Source: Lyophyllum atratum (lineage: Eukaryota; Basidiomycota; Agaricomycetes; Agaricales; Lyophyllaceae). Taken from it: a stretch of DNA of 64,000 bases. Shown here in pieces: positions 36,755 through 47,945 of the stretch. The stretch covers positions 558,001 to 622,000 of the forward strand of contig JACGCN010000001.1 of NCBI GenBank assembly GCA_014905825.1, read 5' to 3'. Under the pieces are notes generated by a model. It had not been told where the DNA came from and did not search any database. It saw only the letters and a program-made list of their open reading frames with translations. Every line of letters begins with the position of its first letter. Positions within the stretch are counted from its first letter, which is position 1. A program made the translations under genes and the position numbers.

Positions 36755-37627
36755 TCAGCGCTTCCTCGGCGCACTAGGCGGAGGCGGAAGAAGGGGCACT
36801 CCACCACCGCTCGACAAACCACTGGTACTAATGCCCCCAGATCCGAGAAGATTTCCCCCAGTTGGGAGCTTGTTGCGACCTGGGATGGCGATTGAAAAAG
36901 TTTGTCCCTCTTTGAGACTGTAGTCTTTCTTCGGGCCAGCTGGGACATGTGGAGAGGGTTCATCCGAAGAGGGTTCGGGATTGAGGGTGGTTTTAGCACG
37001 TCTAGGATAGCGTCAGGATAAGCCAGAAAGAGGGCTGCGAAAGATACTTTGTGTAATCCTGAAGCGCGACGTCTATGGTAATAAATTGATTGACAAGCCA
37101 TGGCGAAGAAGATTCGGAGCATACTGAAGTCAAAACTATCTGACCGCTCAGCAAAACCCATTCCAATATAGGCTTTCTTCCCTGCGTCTTCTACTCGCAC
37201 CACGAAGTAACGCGAGGAGTCGAGTACAGCCTCCACAGAGGGGCGAGTTGGATCATAATCGGCCTTGGCAAATACTAGACCTAATTAGCTCGAGATTGTA
37301 TAAACCTGGAACCTCGTACACTCTCCTGCGATCAACAGCCTTCAATTTGGGTCGGTTAAACAGAACATTGGTGACTTACCAGTTTGGCCATCCTCGAATT
37401 GGAGTGCTGCTCCTTGGGACTTTTCAATGATCCTAAGGCGTCCCTTCCAGAGGGGTTGCGCCAGATCACCCCATTCGTTGGCACGATGGCCCTCGTTTGC
37501 CTTGAGGGGGGGTATCTTATATACTTGCGACGTGATGAGCTTGGCATCCTGCGATCTGAAGGTACGATTTACCAGAGACTTCGCGTGCAATGTAGAGAAT
37601 GGATTCGATTTCATCTTCAATATCCAT
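36755..37627 (-). CDS. NECAP-type adaptin-ear-binding endocytic protein
   Basis: NECAP proteins bind AP-2 and regulate clathrin-coated pits. The spliced N terminus [17 protein letters not shown] joins [13 protein letters not shown] across an intron, then [48 protein letters not shown] and ALQDYTKRAKTT, all of the PHear domain. After it comes a Pro/Ser-rich tail with [23 protein letters not shown] and [10 protein letters not shown] at a TGA (36755-36757). The length of about 240 residues fits the family. An open frame continuing downstream of the TGA to 36508 belongs to an unspliced reading and is not used. Confidence 0.92.
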
Positions 37628-37850
37628 TGCAGCGGTATTGGAGGTTCCTCGGGTGATGGAAGGAGGTGGTTCAAATCAAGTCATGAATAGACGCCGGATC
37701 AGATCTCTCATCCGCCAGAGCTCTTTATTTAAGTTCAAGTCTCGACCTTCTTTCCCGTAGATTTCTTCCTGTAATAAGACGTTTGCAGACAAGTTACCTC
37801 ATGGCCAACGGACCTCCTACTCCTCCTCCTACGACGAGCTGAAATTCAGG

Positions 37851-38862
37851 ATGAGGCGCGTCAACCTGCCGAAAGTGTGGCCCCTGCGCCTACACCGCCA
37901 ACTGCGTCAAGCGCAAGAGGATGCATATTGGCAGAGCGTCTTTCCTACAATCGTAGATCTAGCCTCTCTATCCAATATTCAAGAGCTTATTCGGATCGCA
38001 GAGAAAGCAGACCTTAACGTATGTTTTCCTCTTCAGACTCAGGTTAGATCAGTCGTATCGAGCGCTCAACTCTTGAGTAGAGCGATGCCGACAGCGACCG
38101 CCGAGTGACACGATTGCTCGTTACTGCACCTTTGGTACTTGCATACCTGATCGTTGATGATCTGTAAGTAGTCTATCTTCTGAAGCGCTCTGCGCGGGCT
38201 AAATGATTGGCTGTATTACGAATAGCCCACCTGCTCGAGTCGCGTTGACGCGACTGCCTGATAATGTTTTCTCTTCACCGCTCAGCAGAGCTTTGATGGA
38301 ACTTTTGGCTTCTACTTGTAACAGAGAGCATGCCAACGTGTACTCCCGGGCAGAGAATTTGTTCGATCTGGTCCACCGACCGGGCTTCTTTGACGAGACA
38401 CTGGCTTCCGTGTTGACTGGCTTACTGGCGACTTTTGTCGGTGAGCGCGTTTTCAGGGCTTTATTCACGTTCAGAGGTCAATCAATTTTGTTCCAGAATC
38501 TTTCCGTCAAAGAACTATCGCTCTTCTATCAAAGGCCTACGCATCTCTGCCAATCGCGCTTGCCCAAGTTTATCTTGGTCTGAAGGACGGCGAGCTACTT
38601 GCTGGTGCGTCCCATAAATAATGTGTACATTGAGTTGGAATTGAAGTGGGCGGTCTAGTCGTGCAAAATGCCCAATGGTCGTATGATTCTTCTACCAAAA
38701 TCCTCGCTCCACAAGTCCGAAGTTCCACTGCATCTACCACTCCTGAGCATGGTATGCCTTTTTTATCCGCCTTTTCATTCCTGCTGACCGATTTCTCAAG
38801 CGTTTTCGTCTCTGTCCACATTCCATTTCGTGGCGGACAGCGTGGCGAAGCTTGAGTTGTGA
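37851..38862 (+). CDS. COP9 signalosome subunit 8-like (PCI/CSN8 family)
   Basis: The protein resembles CSN8/PSMD8/EIF3K-type PCI proteins; CSN8 is part of the cullin-deneddylating signalosome. Spliced segments in order are EDAYWQSVFPTIVDLASL, IAEKADLNSDADSDRRV, TRLLVTAPLVLAYLIVDDL, SPLSRALMELLAST, FRQRTIALLSKAYASLPIAL and a last exon STFHFVADSVAKLEL. The intron after KADLN ends at TAG before AGCGATGCC. The start is unsure: ATG 37851 is the first in frame, but a better N terminus (MANGPPTPPPTTS from 37801) lies in other frames. The C-terminal FHFVADSVAKLE is what I expect of agaric CSN8. It is divergent from NECAP. Confidence 0.68.
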
Positions 38863-39242
38863 GGATCAAGCTAGGCAAACAGTGCGACCGAACAGCGACT
38901 CGTTTCACATCGATGTAAGCATGTGAGTTTGTCGTTATCGAAGCAGCCGCATGATCGAGGCGATGCTCGCTCGCAAGGACGAAGCAAAGAATGGCTTCGG
39001 AAGTTTCGATAGCTTCGGTCGTTTTGGTGTTAACGTGTTTAGGTAGATGGATCGGCTCAAGGTATCGTGTTCCATGTGTCGTAAAACCCATGAAAGCTTG
39101 TGTTGCTGTATCGGCAGAGTCAACCACCGTGCGTGATGAGGATGGCGTTTGTGGTCGATTGGAACCTCTGGGATCGACTGATGTCGAGGCAAGTCGTACA
39201 TATCGGGAGACAGCTGACTAGTATTCGACGTGAGCAACCAGT
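38863..39242. other. intergenic, convergent 3' ends
   Basis: The 380 bp between the stops of the CSN8-like gene (+) and the unrecognised gene (-). Minus-strand frames here run antisense into the CSN8-like gene and have no domain. Confidence 0.4.
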
Positions 39243-40106
39243 TTACATGCTTGCGGCGAATTTCTTCGACATTTCGATCAAATTTCTGAGGACAGTCAGC
39301 TGGAAGTCGCGCATAACACGAGCAAAACACGAACCTGGTCCCGTTCCTTGAATAATGTTATTAACCGGTGCAAATCAGACAGATCAAGGCGGAATCTAGC
39401 GCCAAGGTTGGACTTCTGTAGACCCTCTCGCACAACCGGAATCGCTACGATAAAAGCACCACCACTGCTGGATCTCCAGGGAGGTGTCGTCTTTAATGGT
39501 GGAACACCAGGCCAACTTGCTGTATCGCCCAATGGAAGGCCGAAATACTGTCCTACAGGATCCCGGATATCCCGAAATCCTCTTGCGCCTCCAAATGTTG
39601 CCAAGTAACAAACGACATATTTATCGGCTCCAAGGCGACGAAGGACGACACAGTATCGGCCTACCCTGGTAAAAGTACGTTGCTCTGCAGGATGCAACCG
39701 ATAGCGTTTCTTCTCCAAATATTCGTTGAAAACATTATGTATGCTGTCTGCGTGATATGCAAAATCGCCAGGCTCGAAGACTCCAGGAGGTAGTGGGCGT
39801 AGGGAGGAGTTCGTTTCACTCAAGATTTCACACTCGTGTCGAATACATTCCCAATACGGATCAGCAGGCATGAAGTCTTGTCGGCATCCGCACAGAAGCT
39901 TGAGGACAGTCGCTAGATAAGCAAGATATCAACAAAATCAGGAACTCGACTAACCTCGTACGCAAGCTACTCGGCGCCGCTGATACCGGGGACGCTCGAG
40001 GCCCGAGGGGGGAGAGGATGAGGGAGGGTGAACAAGAGGTGACGGGAACAAATTTTAGAAAATCGATCATTACGTAATGCTGTTCTTGTTCAAATGATCG
40101 CTTCAT
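39243..40106 (-). CDS. unrecognised protein of about 230 residues
   Basis: I do not recognise this protein. A gene model with three short introns reads MKRSFEQEQHY, then RPRYQRRRVACVRA, then TVLKLLCGCRQDFMPADPYWE and a long open exon (39306-39890 approx.) with FEPGDFAYHADSIHNVF, YRLHPAEQRTFTRVG, YVVCYLATFGGARGF and GAFIVAIPVVREGLQ, and a last exon NLIEMSKKFAASM ending at TAA 39243-39245. No signal peptide or membrane segment is evident. The main exon has codon usage and length that argue for a real gene; the splice sites at both ends are my inference. It is divergent from the UBLCP1 gene across 162 bp. Confidence 0.55.
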
Positions 40107-40268
40107 TCAACCATGCCTCCTCGTTCACCGCCAACGCGAGGCTGAAGTACATTACGAGCTTGTCTCGTTTATTGTCAACGATTGCACGCTCAATACTCCG
40201 CCTGAAATTAAGACCCGCACACATTCTACTGAAAATAGGGGAGGAAGAGTGTCACTCGCACATTTCAC

Positions 40269-41974
40269 ATGGATCTGGACATTGGCGAGGCTTCGACTAC
40301 TGGAGCAAGCCAGGCGACCGTAACGACGACAGCAAGTGCGCACAATATACTATGGTGTTTACATATATGGTACTCAAGATTTCGCATCTTCAGGTTGAAG
40401 TCAACGGCCAGGAACGATGGGTTCAACTTCACTTTACGTGGTCGGGAAAGCCCTTCACATTGAGTATGGCAGACTCGGATAGGTTGAAATATCATTTTCG
40501 TGCAAGCAATATGCCGCTCACTTATATGTATGCTATCCAGAGTATTCGATCTCAAGACGGCTATACATAATCTGACGAAAGTACCACCAGAAAGACAAAA
40601 GATCCTTGGTTTAGTGAAGGGAAGTTACCGCCCGATCAGGATCGGATGTGAGTCTCAGCACTAAGTGGTTAATCTGTTCGTGACTTGATTCCTATCTAGC
40701 GCTGACCTGCGCCTTGTTCCGGGAAAGAAGTTCAGTCTTGTCGGCACTCCAGAGGGTGACGAGATTAAGGATCCTTCACGTGTGTACCTCTCCCTTTCTT
40801 CTACCATCGAGTCATCTCATCCGACTGCTCCAGAGCTGGAATTCCTTCCCGACGTAGTGAACGATTTAGACTTCGACTTCTCAGATAATATCGCAGCAAG
40901 CGCAGCCTATAAGAATGATCAACGAAATATACGGAAAGTCAGGGAAGCAACCGAGAAGTTGAATGTAAATATCATTCATTCCCTGCGGCCGGGTAAAAAG
41001 CTGCTTGTGCTCGATATTGACTATAGTGCGACAATGTGCCGCAATCTTACCTATTGCTACCCGTCTAACATCTTTACAGCCATATTAGACACCAAACCTT
41101 TGACCTCGGGAACTTTACCGCCTGCTGAATGCGCACGACCTCTACTCCACGAGTTCTTGGAGGCTATATACCCATATTATGATAGTAAGTCCCGAAAAAT
41201 GATTGGTTCGTATACTGACTGTATTTGACTTTTCCCAAGTCTGCATCTGGTATATTCCACTTCGATCCCTAGTGGACACTCCTAATATTTGAGGCCCAGG
41301 TCGCAAACGAGTTGGATCTGGTTGGAGACGAAGCTGGTGGAGCTCGGGATGATCGGTTCCGACCGTAATTACCAGGCAGGTTCGAAAGCATTATTCGGTT
41401 ATAAATGATATAAATTCTGTCTAGATATCCTTTGGCAAGCCCATGGTTCTCCTCATAAGCTACTGTTATCTGATCCTCGCATATAGTCCTGGATAAAACA
41501 TGTATGTTTACTGTTTTCACCGAACGGGACGGCAAGCCGTGGACACATTCAGTCAAAGCCCTTCAAATTATCTGGAACAAATTTCCTCAATAGTATGTTC
41601 ACCTATAATCTTTGGCCGCCCGGGATATACTGATCTTTATGCAGTAATGCCACGAATACGATTCACGTCGATGATCTGGTAAGTATTCGTATCTCACATC
41701 GAATTGGTCTAATTCTCCTGAAGAGCCGAAATTTCGCTCTGAACCCCAAAGAGGGTCTCAAGATACAGGCATTCAAGAACGCCCATACTCCAGAAGCTAT
41801 GGCTGATCGTGAACTGGACAAGCTAACGAGATACATGCTGCACATCGCACCCGTAGCTGATCTCAGGATTCTCGCACACAAGGTACGCACACCATCTACG
41901 CTATTCTGCTCTTGCAGTTCCGACTATCTGCCCAGGAGTGGAAGCAGATCGTGAGGGGCTTGCCTCGACACTAA
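40269..41974 (+). CDS. ubiquitin-like domain CTD phosphatase (UBLCP1 type), with a 1-nt frameshift
   Basis: UBLCP1 is a nuclear FCP/SCP phosphatase that dephosphorylates proteasomes. The N-terminal ubiquitin-like domain has HFTWSGKPFTLSMADSDR, VFDLKTAIHNLTKVPPERQK and DLRLVPGKKFSLVG. The HAD phosphatase follows with GKKLLVLDIDYTILD (DxDx[T/V] motif), HEFLEAIYPYYDICIWSQT, LGMIGSDRNYQISFVLD, TIHVDDLSRNFALNP and the C-terminal helix. The gene has many introns, including two GC-AG introns around a 10-nt exon and a 35-nt last intron. Near 40617-40624 one base is missing inside LGLVKG/KLPPDQDR, so the frame breaks there as given. All other exons are intact, so I treat it as a gene with a sequence error or a very recent lesion. 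Confidence 0.85.
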
Positions 41975-42345
41975 ATGTGATGCATACACGTCCGCTATCT
42001 AGGGATGTGAAATTGTGTTGTACTTTTACTTGTCGTTTATTGGGGCGTATAATAATCCTTCCCTCGGTGTCTGTCAACCAAACGGAAATCCTGTACTTAT
42101 TCCACTGACCTCGCAAATATAAGGATATCATAAGGGGGACGCAGGTGGCATGCTGCCGATATCTCCGATTACCCCGCGCCGGAGTGATCGAGCTCCGCTG
42201 GTTCATTGAGTTCATTGTACGGAGGTCTGCTCGCGCCTCTGCCCGCCTTAGCCATCAAGATTGAGTCAGAAATGCGCACTGCCTCCACAGGCCAAACCAA
42301 GGAACCGGCTGCCTGATTATCACGCGTTCAAACCACATATAAGAA
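41975..42345. other. intergenic between UBLCP1 and NUDIX genes
   Basis: A 371-bp spacer between two plus-strand genes. It should hold the phosphatase 3' end and the NUDIX promoter. Nothing else is seen. Confidence 0.4.
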
Positions 42346-43591
42346 ATGCTCACACCGGCCACACGGATACCAGCTATCCGACGTATACGGCTCTGCCATC
42401 CCTCAGTAGTTTCCAGTGCCAATCCTTCTAGCCGTGCAGCATATCTCTCGATGGCGTCTACTTCCACGTCTTCGCCGCAAAGCCAGGTCCCTAGGCCGTC
42501 TGCTAGCGTCATCATCGTGAATTCACGGAACGAGATCCTCCTTGTCCACCGCAACCCGCAAGCACGGCACTTTGGTGGAGTGCATGTACGTTGGTAATTT
42601 CTCATTCCGAACGAACGAACCTGACAGGCGTGACGTCCAGGTTTTCCCCGGAGGCAATCTAGACAAGAAGCAGGACGACTCACTAGCAATAACGGCCATA
42701 CGGGAAACTTTTGAAGAATCTGGCCTTCTGCTAGCCTCCTCAGCCTCGAATAAAGCCGCGAATCTTTCCGATGTGATATTGGATGAGGCGCGCTCAAATA
42801 TCCACTCGCAGAAGTTGAACTTCCAGACATTCCTCTCAAAACATCAATTGGCTCCCGATACCAACTCGTTATTGCCGTTTACTCAGTGGATTACGCCCGT
42901 GAATGTGCTACGGTCTGTTGTCTCATATTCTACAGCATCATATCAACTCTGACATCCTCAACAACAGACGATTTCATACCCAGTTCTTCGTCGCCTTCCT
43001 ACCTGCTGCACCTTCCGCAGGATTCTCGTCAGGGGCTAAACAGGATCGTATCCCAAAACCCGGTAAATCACATCCGTCAGACTTTCCATAGACGTCACTC
43101 TGACATACGACTACCCGCAGACGGTGGCCAGGAGGTTGTTTCTGCTCGATTTCTTCATCCGGAAGATGCACTAGCCGAATTCCGGGAGGGGAAAGTCACC
43201 TTCATGCCTCCACAAGCATATCTATTGCAGACCCTTTCAGAGATACTGAAAGGACGAGAAAATACAGCTGCTCAACGGGAGCGTGTTGAAACGCTGTCCA
43301 AAGGCTTATTTGGGCGCATGGTCATAAATCCTCGGAGGTTCGGCACACCGGACGATGAGGGAAGGACGGTCCTTACCTACGAAGGCGACGAGACCCGCGG
43401 CGGATCAAAAGGACGTTTACACCGTGTTGTAGTCAGAGCTAATAAAGGCGGGGTAGGACGTTTCGTGTCTATCAACGATTATACTATGCTGATCTTTCCT
43501 TCAGATCACATCGGAAGTCAAGTTACAGAGGAACTTTGATATATTTACAGAGATCGAGCCGCAAGCCTTTGCTGTGCCATCTAAGCTATAA
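42346..43591 (+). CDS. NUDIX hydrolase, NUDT19-like
   Basis: NUDIX enzymes cleave nucleoside diphosphates linked to other groups; NUDT19 acts on CoA derivatives. The N terminus (MLTPATRIPAIRRIRLC) is basic and may target an organelle. The catalytic region has SASVIIVNSRNEILLVHRN, VFPGGNLDKK and the Nudix box core IRETFEESGLLL (REUXEEXGU). The C-terminal part has VSARFLHPEDALAEFREGK and ITFMPPQAYLL-like helices (TFMPPQAYLLQTL), seen in NUDT19-type proteins. A short intron lies between FGGVH and VFPGG, another near 43060. The last exon encodes FTEIEPQAFAVPSKL. The substrate is unknown. Confidence 0.87.
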
Positions 43592-43939
43592 TTTTCTCAT
43601 CACAGCCAGCTCATACAGCTCCTTATCTCTCTGTATTTATTGTACAACATATACCTACCATACCTGCTGCGCTCACAGTATCACGTAGAATGTTCGGAAT
43701 TCAACGCCATACCAAAAAAAAACATAACATTAAAGAATATACTAAATATAAGTCAAGCGTAGAGGCTACAGTGTATACGTTCTGAGGCATTGAGGAGTCA
43801 AGAATAACCCAGATGGACGAGGACAGGACACAGGCGTAAGGCTACAAGGTTATTGGTCGAGGGCAGCAGGTATTAGTGGTTAAAGAGATAAGTGTAAAGG
43901 CTAGAGGTGCAAGTAGATGATGGTTACGACTTCCGGGAG
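43592..43939. other. intergenic, convergent 3' ends
   Basis: A 348-bp stretch between the NUDIX stop (+) and the carboxylesterase stop (-), A/T-rich around 43710-43750. No gene. Confidence 0.4.
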
Positions 43940-45869
43940 TTAGATACCATAAAACTGGTAGTCGTACTGGACTCCCTGACCCCAAAAAGTGGGGTCGCAG
44001 GCGCCGACAGCAACTTCACCGGAGCCGCCGAGCTTAAGAGCATGGACATCAGACGAGGTTGCGGGAGCCCAGTTCGGGAGGCCATCAACATTGGGGTTTC
44101 CGTTGGCTATGAAAGCCTGGTACCGTTTCTGCATTTCCGCAGTGAGAGATGCTTGAACTGGGGTTGGGCTTGAGACGGTTCCAAACTGATGGCAAAACGG
44201 TCAGTGGGCGGCAGAGAGCAAAAGATATTGTGTACTCACCACTATCTGGATATCATCCTGGTGGCAAACTACACCAGCCTCGGTGCAGTATGGTACAACT
44301 TCGTTCCCCGGATAGGTTGCACCAATCTGGAACTCTCCAACGTAGGCAGATCCACCGTGTTGCACCCAGTTCCTAGCCATCGTCCAACCAGAGCACTTCC
44401 ACAGGTAGTCTGTACCCACAAGCTGCAGCTGAACCCTCCCATCGACCTCCCCACCGATAGAAGGAGGTACGGCGGGGTAATGAGGGGAGTCAACGATGAT
44501 GTCGGTGCGCTCGATGCCAAAAGTACTCTCGCAGACGGGAGCAAACCAGTCTGCCGGAATTGGGTCAGGGAACTGTGAGTAGATGGCGTATCCGGCTTCT
44601 TGGAGGACCGAGGTGATCATGACCGGCTTGTCGACCGAGGGGAAGGCAGCCGTGGAGTCAAGAGGCGAGGTGATCAATGAACCATCGCGAACTGGACGGA
44701 TGGGTTCAAAGCGTCCAGCGGAGGCATCGAGATCGGCTGCAGAGTTATACAGAGTTTGTTGGGCGGCCAAAATAGCATCCAGGGACAGTGAGTTCCTACA
44801 TGCTGTATCCGCGGCGGTACAGTTAATGAGGCCGTTAAAGTTACTTTGCAATGTCTGCTGCGTGGTGGGAGAGAGAAAGCCAAAGTTCTGCGAGGATTGA
44901 AGTCAGTTGAGGCTCGGTCTGGTTGCGAAATTCAGTGTTACCATAGGGTCGGAGTGGAGAATGGCCGACTTGAACAATGAAGCTGCTGAGGGAACGGCTA
45001 AAAGCGCTCTGATCATGTTCGCGCCACTGCTTTGCCCAGCAACGGTGACCTTCGTAGATGTCCCACCAAAGGCAGGAGAAACTTTCTTTAAAAATTGCAG
45101 CGCATTGACAATATCCTTCACAGCGAGATTGGTGGTGCCATCAGGCGACATGAATCCAAGCTGAAAATCAAGAGTTACAATCAAGATTTTGGTGAATAAA
45201 TACGAGGACATACTGCTCCCAAGCGGTACTGGACGACTGCAACAATGGAATTAGTTGCGACTGCGAGTTTTGAGCCGTCCAAGCCTTGACCTGTGGCAGA
45301 GCCGGCAACAAAGGAGCCACCATGAATCCTGTGACGAGAATGAGCACAATAGTTATGAAGAATCGTGGATTGGATTTACCACATGACGGTGGGCGCATTG
45401 CTCATGACGGTGAGACCAGGGGGTACATATAGAACCATGGAGAGACAATCCTCAGTGTATGCAGAGGGATCGACACCCGGTTGGGGACACGCAAGGGGTA
45501 AAATCGTCTCATTGACAGAACCAGTCCTGAACCGGATGTTAGGGGGAAACCGGTATCAGGGAAGGATCGGAATACTTACGGGAGGTCCCAAGCGGATACG
45601 AGGGTTGAAGGAGCCCAACGATCGGCAGTGGCATATTTGACAGTGAACCTGCTAGCGCCAGAGGGATCCGACGTGCCGCGAGCCGTGCCTATCGGTGTTA
45701 CGATGTTCAGAGCCCCATTTCCTGTACGAGGGCACAGGAACTTTTTGACGATGGGCAGCCGGCACAGCAACTGATCGATGTGAGGAATGCGGAGTGCCTC
45801 GTTAGGAAGTGGCGTGGCGCAGACGGCGGAGACCAGGAGAGATGAGAAGAAAAGATTAAGTGCAACCAT
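43940..45869 (-). CDS. secreted type-B carboxylesterase/lipase
   Basis: This is an alpha/beta-hydrolase of the carboxylesterase type B family. A signal peptide (MVALNLFFSSLLVSAVCA) is followed by an N-terminal domain and the oxyanion motif IHGGSFVAGSA. The nucleophile serine sits in VTVAGQSSGANM; most relatives have GESAG there. The expected acid and histidine lie C-terminal (possibly VCHQDD), not certain. Later segments include FGIERTDIIVDSPHYPAV and GSAYVGEFQIGATYPGNEV, and the end GVQYDYQFYGI. Cysteine pairs suggest an extracellular protein. The substrate may be a fatty or aromatic ester. The gene has several introns and one likely TATA box. Confidence 0.9.
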
Positions 45870-47715
45870 TCTATCTATAGAAAGCAAGACAAGGGTTGTA
45901 ACACCAGAGAGATGAGAACTGAAGCTGGTGAAGAACTAGAGAACGAGTGTGTGGGTTTATATAGAATTGGGCGGTTCCTTCAAGGAAAAACCAGCCAGGC
46001 ACTAGGAACCGGGAGAACCAAACCGCAAGAGAGAGCAGGCGGGAAGCAAGATGGGAGGCCATGGGTCAGGGACCAAGTTATAACTTTGGGTGACATGGGA
46101 CAATGCCATCCAAATCAGGAAGCAGCGACGGTGTGAGTTCGGCGTTTAACGGTGTTTGGCGCTCTCGGCAGCAGTCGGACCTTGTTCTCTTCTGGGATAT
46201 CATCCTCGTTCTTCCTTCAACCTTGCGCTCCTCCTGCCTCACTGATCATCAATCCTCACCCTTTGTTCCCCATCCGCTCACCGCTGGGTCCCTCCAACAT
46301 AGCTTTCCTCTGCACGACGCATTCGCTTTTTGGACTCAGATATAAAATTGCTTGGGAGACGGACGCAATGGTGCCTCCGTCTAGTATCTACGAGCTTTCA
46401 TCTTGCCGCAGTCCATATGAACTCTCCTTGAGACTATCTCCGGAATCCCGAACCATCATAATGAAATACGTATGCTTTCTCATACTTCCGAATCACGTAC
46501 CTGGCCGGGACCATGGCTTGCGAATCTCATGTCAAAAACCACAAGGCACTCAGACGTGTGAGACCTGATTGCTCATCCAAAATTCTAGAGAATCTCACAA
46601 GACTCGCGGGAATATCAGAGGTAAAATCAGAAAGTCCATGGCTGGATCGACTCGTTAACGACTGCTCAAGCCCAGGGGCATGGCAATGGTGTCAATCTCT
46701 GCCGCAATTCCGGGGTGGCCGCCAATATAATACCTGAGCCCTGGGATGGTGTGATGCCACTGTCGATGCGGTAACCCTTGTATGCCTAAAAGGCAAATGC
46801 TTGTGTGTCCCCGTCCTATCATGGTCACCGCGTTAATGGTGCGCGCTGCAATTACCTTGTTTTCGATATGTTTACCGTCGGTTCGCAACAGAGCGATGTC
46901 CAGATGCAACATGTCACAGCTGGCGCCCTGGTCGATCTGATTGAAAACATTTCAATGCTGCGCTACATGGTTGAAACGGGAAGAAGAGGCAGGCCGATGT
47001 AGAACACACGGCATACGATAACAACGAGTACTCTTTGGGATGGCCTTGTCCACGACCGCATCGACGTACCAAGCATTTGACTTCATGTGGTTGGTTGGGC
47101 TCTTCATTACGGTAGATCTCCTTCCCGTACAAAAGACAAATAAAAGGTTCGTTCCATTCAGGAATTGGATTGTTCTGGAATACCTATATGGCACATATCT
47201 CGTCCACTTCGAGCCTTTGGACAATGGTGCTGCCTAGGCGACATCAGTTGCTACGCAGGACTGTCCTATGGGCGACGGAAATTTGTACAAAGCTTCGACT
47301 CCTTCTGGATTCGCACATGGTAAATACAAGATTCTACCTTTCAAGATGTCTCGAGAAGAGTCAGATGTTGGGACCCATTCCTGTCTCTTTTCCCGCGGGG
47401 TTTCTGCAGCCTGGAACAAACAAGAATGACGGGCTGGTACTCACTGGACCATCGCTATTGACAGGGAGATGGAGAACTATCTAGTCTATAGAGCTTTAGA
47501 CAGCTTGGGGACTCGCACAGTTGGTACACATCAGGACGTTCATCATAATCGTAGCAAAAATAATATACTGGTCTACAACGATGAGTTGTGGACTTGAGAG
47601 GACTTCGCGGCGGTAACTTTCAAGGGTAAGTCGACTATTTGTCGTCATGGATGTTGCCAAACATCGATCGCGACTCGCTTCGTTTCAGTCACGGCGGAGG
47701 CTACTTACAACACGA
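45870..47715. other. gene-poor left half of the accessory island
   Basis: Almost 1.85 kb upstream of the carboxylesterase without a supportable gene. Short frames on both strands (for example around 46660-46910 minus and 47040-47240 plus) lack a domain, start context or consistent splice pattern. They may be relics. Confidence 0.4.
45956..45963 (-). promoter_or_regulatory. probable TATA box of the carboxylesterase gene
   Basis: TATATAAA on the minus strand lies about 87 bp upstream of the carboxylesterase ATG. Confidence 0.5.
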
Positions 47716-47758
47716 GTTGGTGAACGCGCGCTCTCGCCCGCAGAACCTGCTACTTTTT
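47716..47758 (+). repeat. left arm of a 43-bp inverted repeat
   Basis: The segment beginning GTTGGTGAACGC and ending CTGCTACTTTT recurs in reverse complement at 49842-49884 with roughly 36 of 43 positions matching by eye. It lies just outside the direct repeat and the dioxygenase-like gene. Confidence 0.6.
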
Positions 47759-47945
47759 GGCTCTCGTTTCTTCGCTGTTTACGTGCACATCGATATGGGA
47801 CCCTTCTAATTAACACTCTTCGTACCAGCCTGCACACAAAGTTGTCATTTTGTTACTGTCGAGACTACACAACTGCTGCTAGTGACATAGATATCTCGGA
47901 CCAGCAACGTGAGTTGTGCTTCTACCGGATTGTTGCCCGGTTGTA

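Noticed and set aside
38570..39127. Minus-strand frame of 185 codons
   Set aside because: Antisense to the CSN8-like gene; no conserved content.
40269..41974. Calling the UBLCP1 gene a decayed pseudogene
   Set aside because: Only one base is missing in a G run, while all later exons, splice sites and catalytic motifs are intact; a sequence error is at least as likely.
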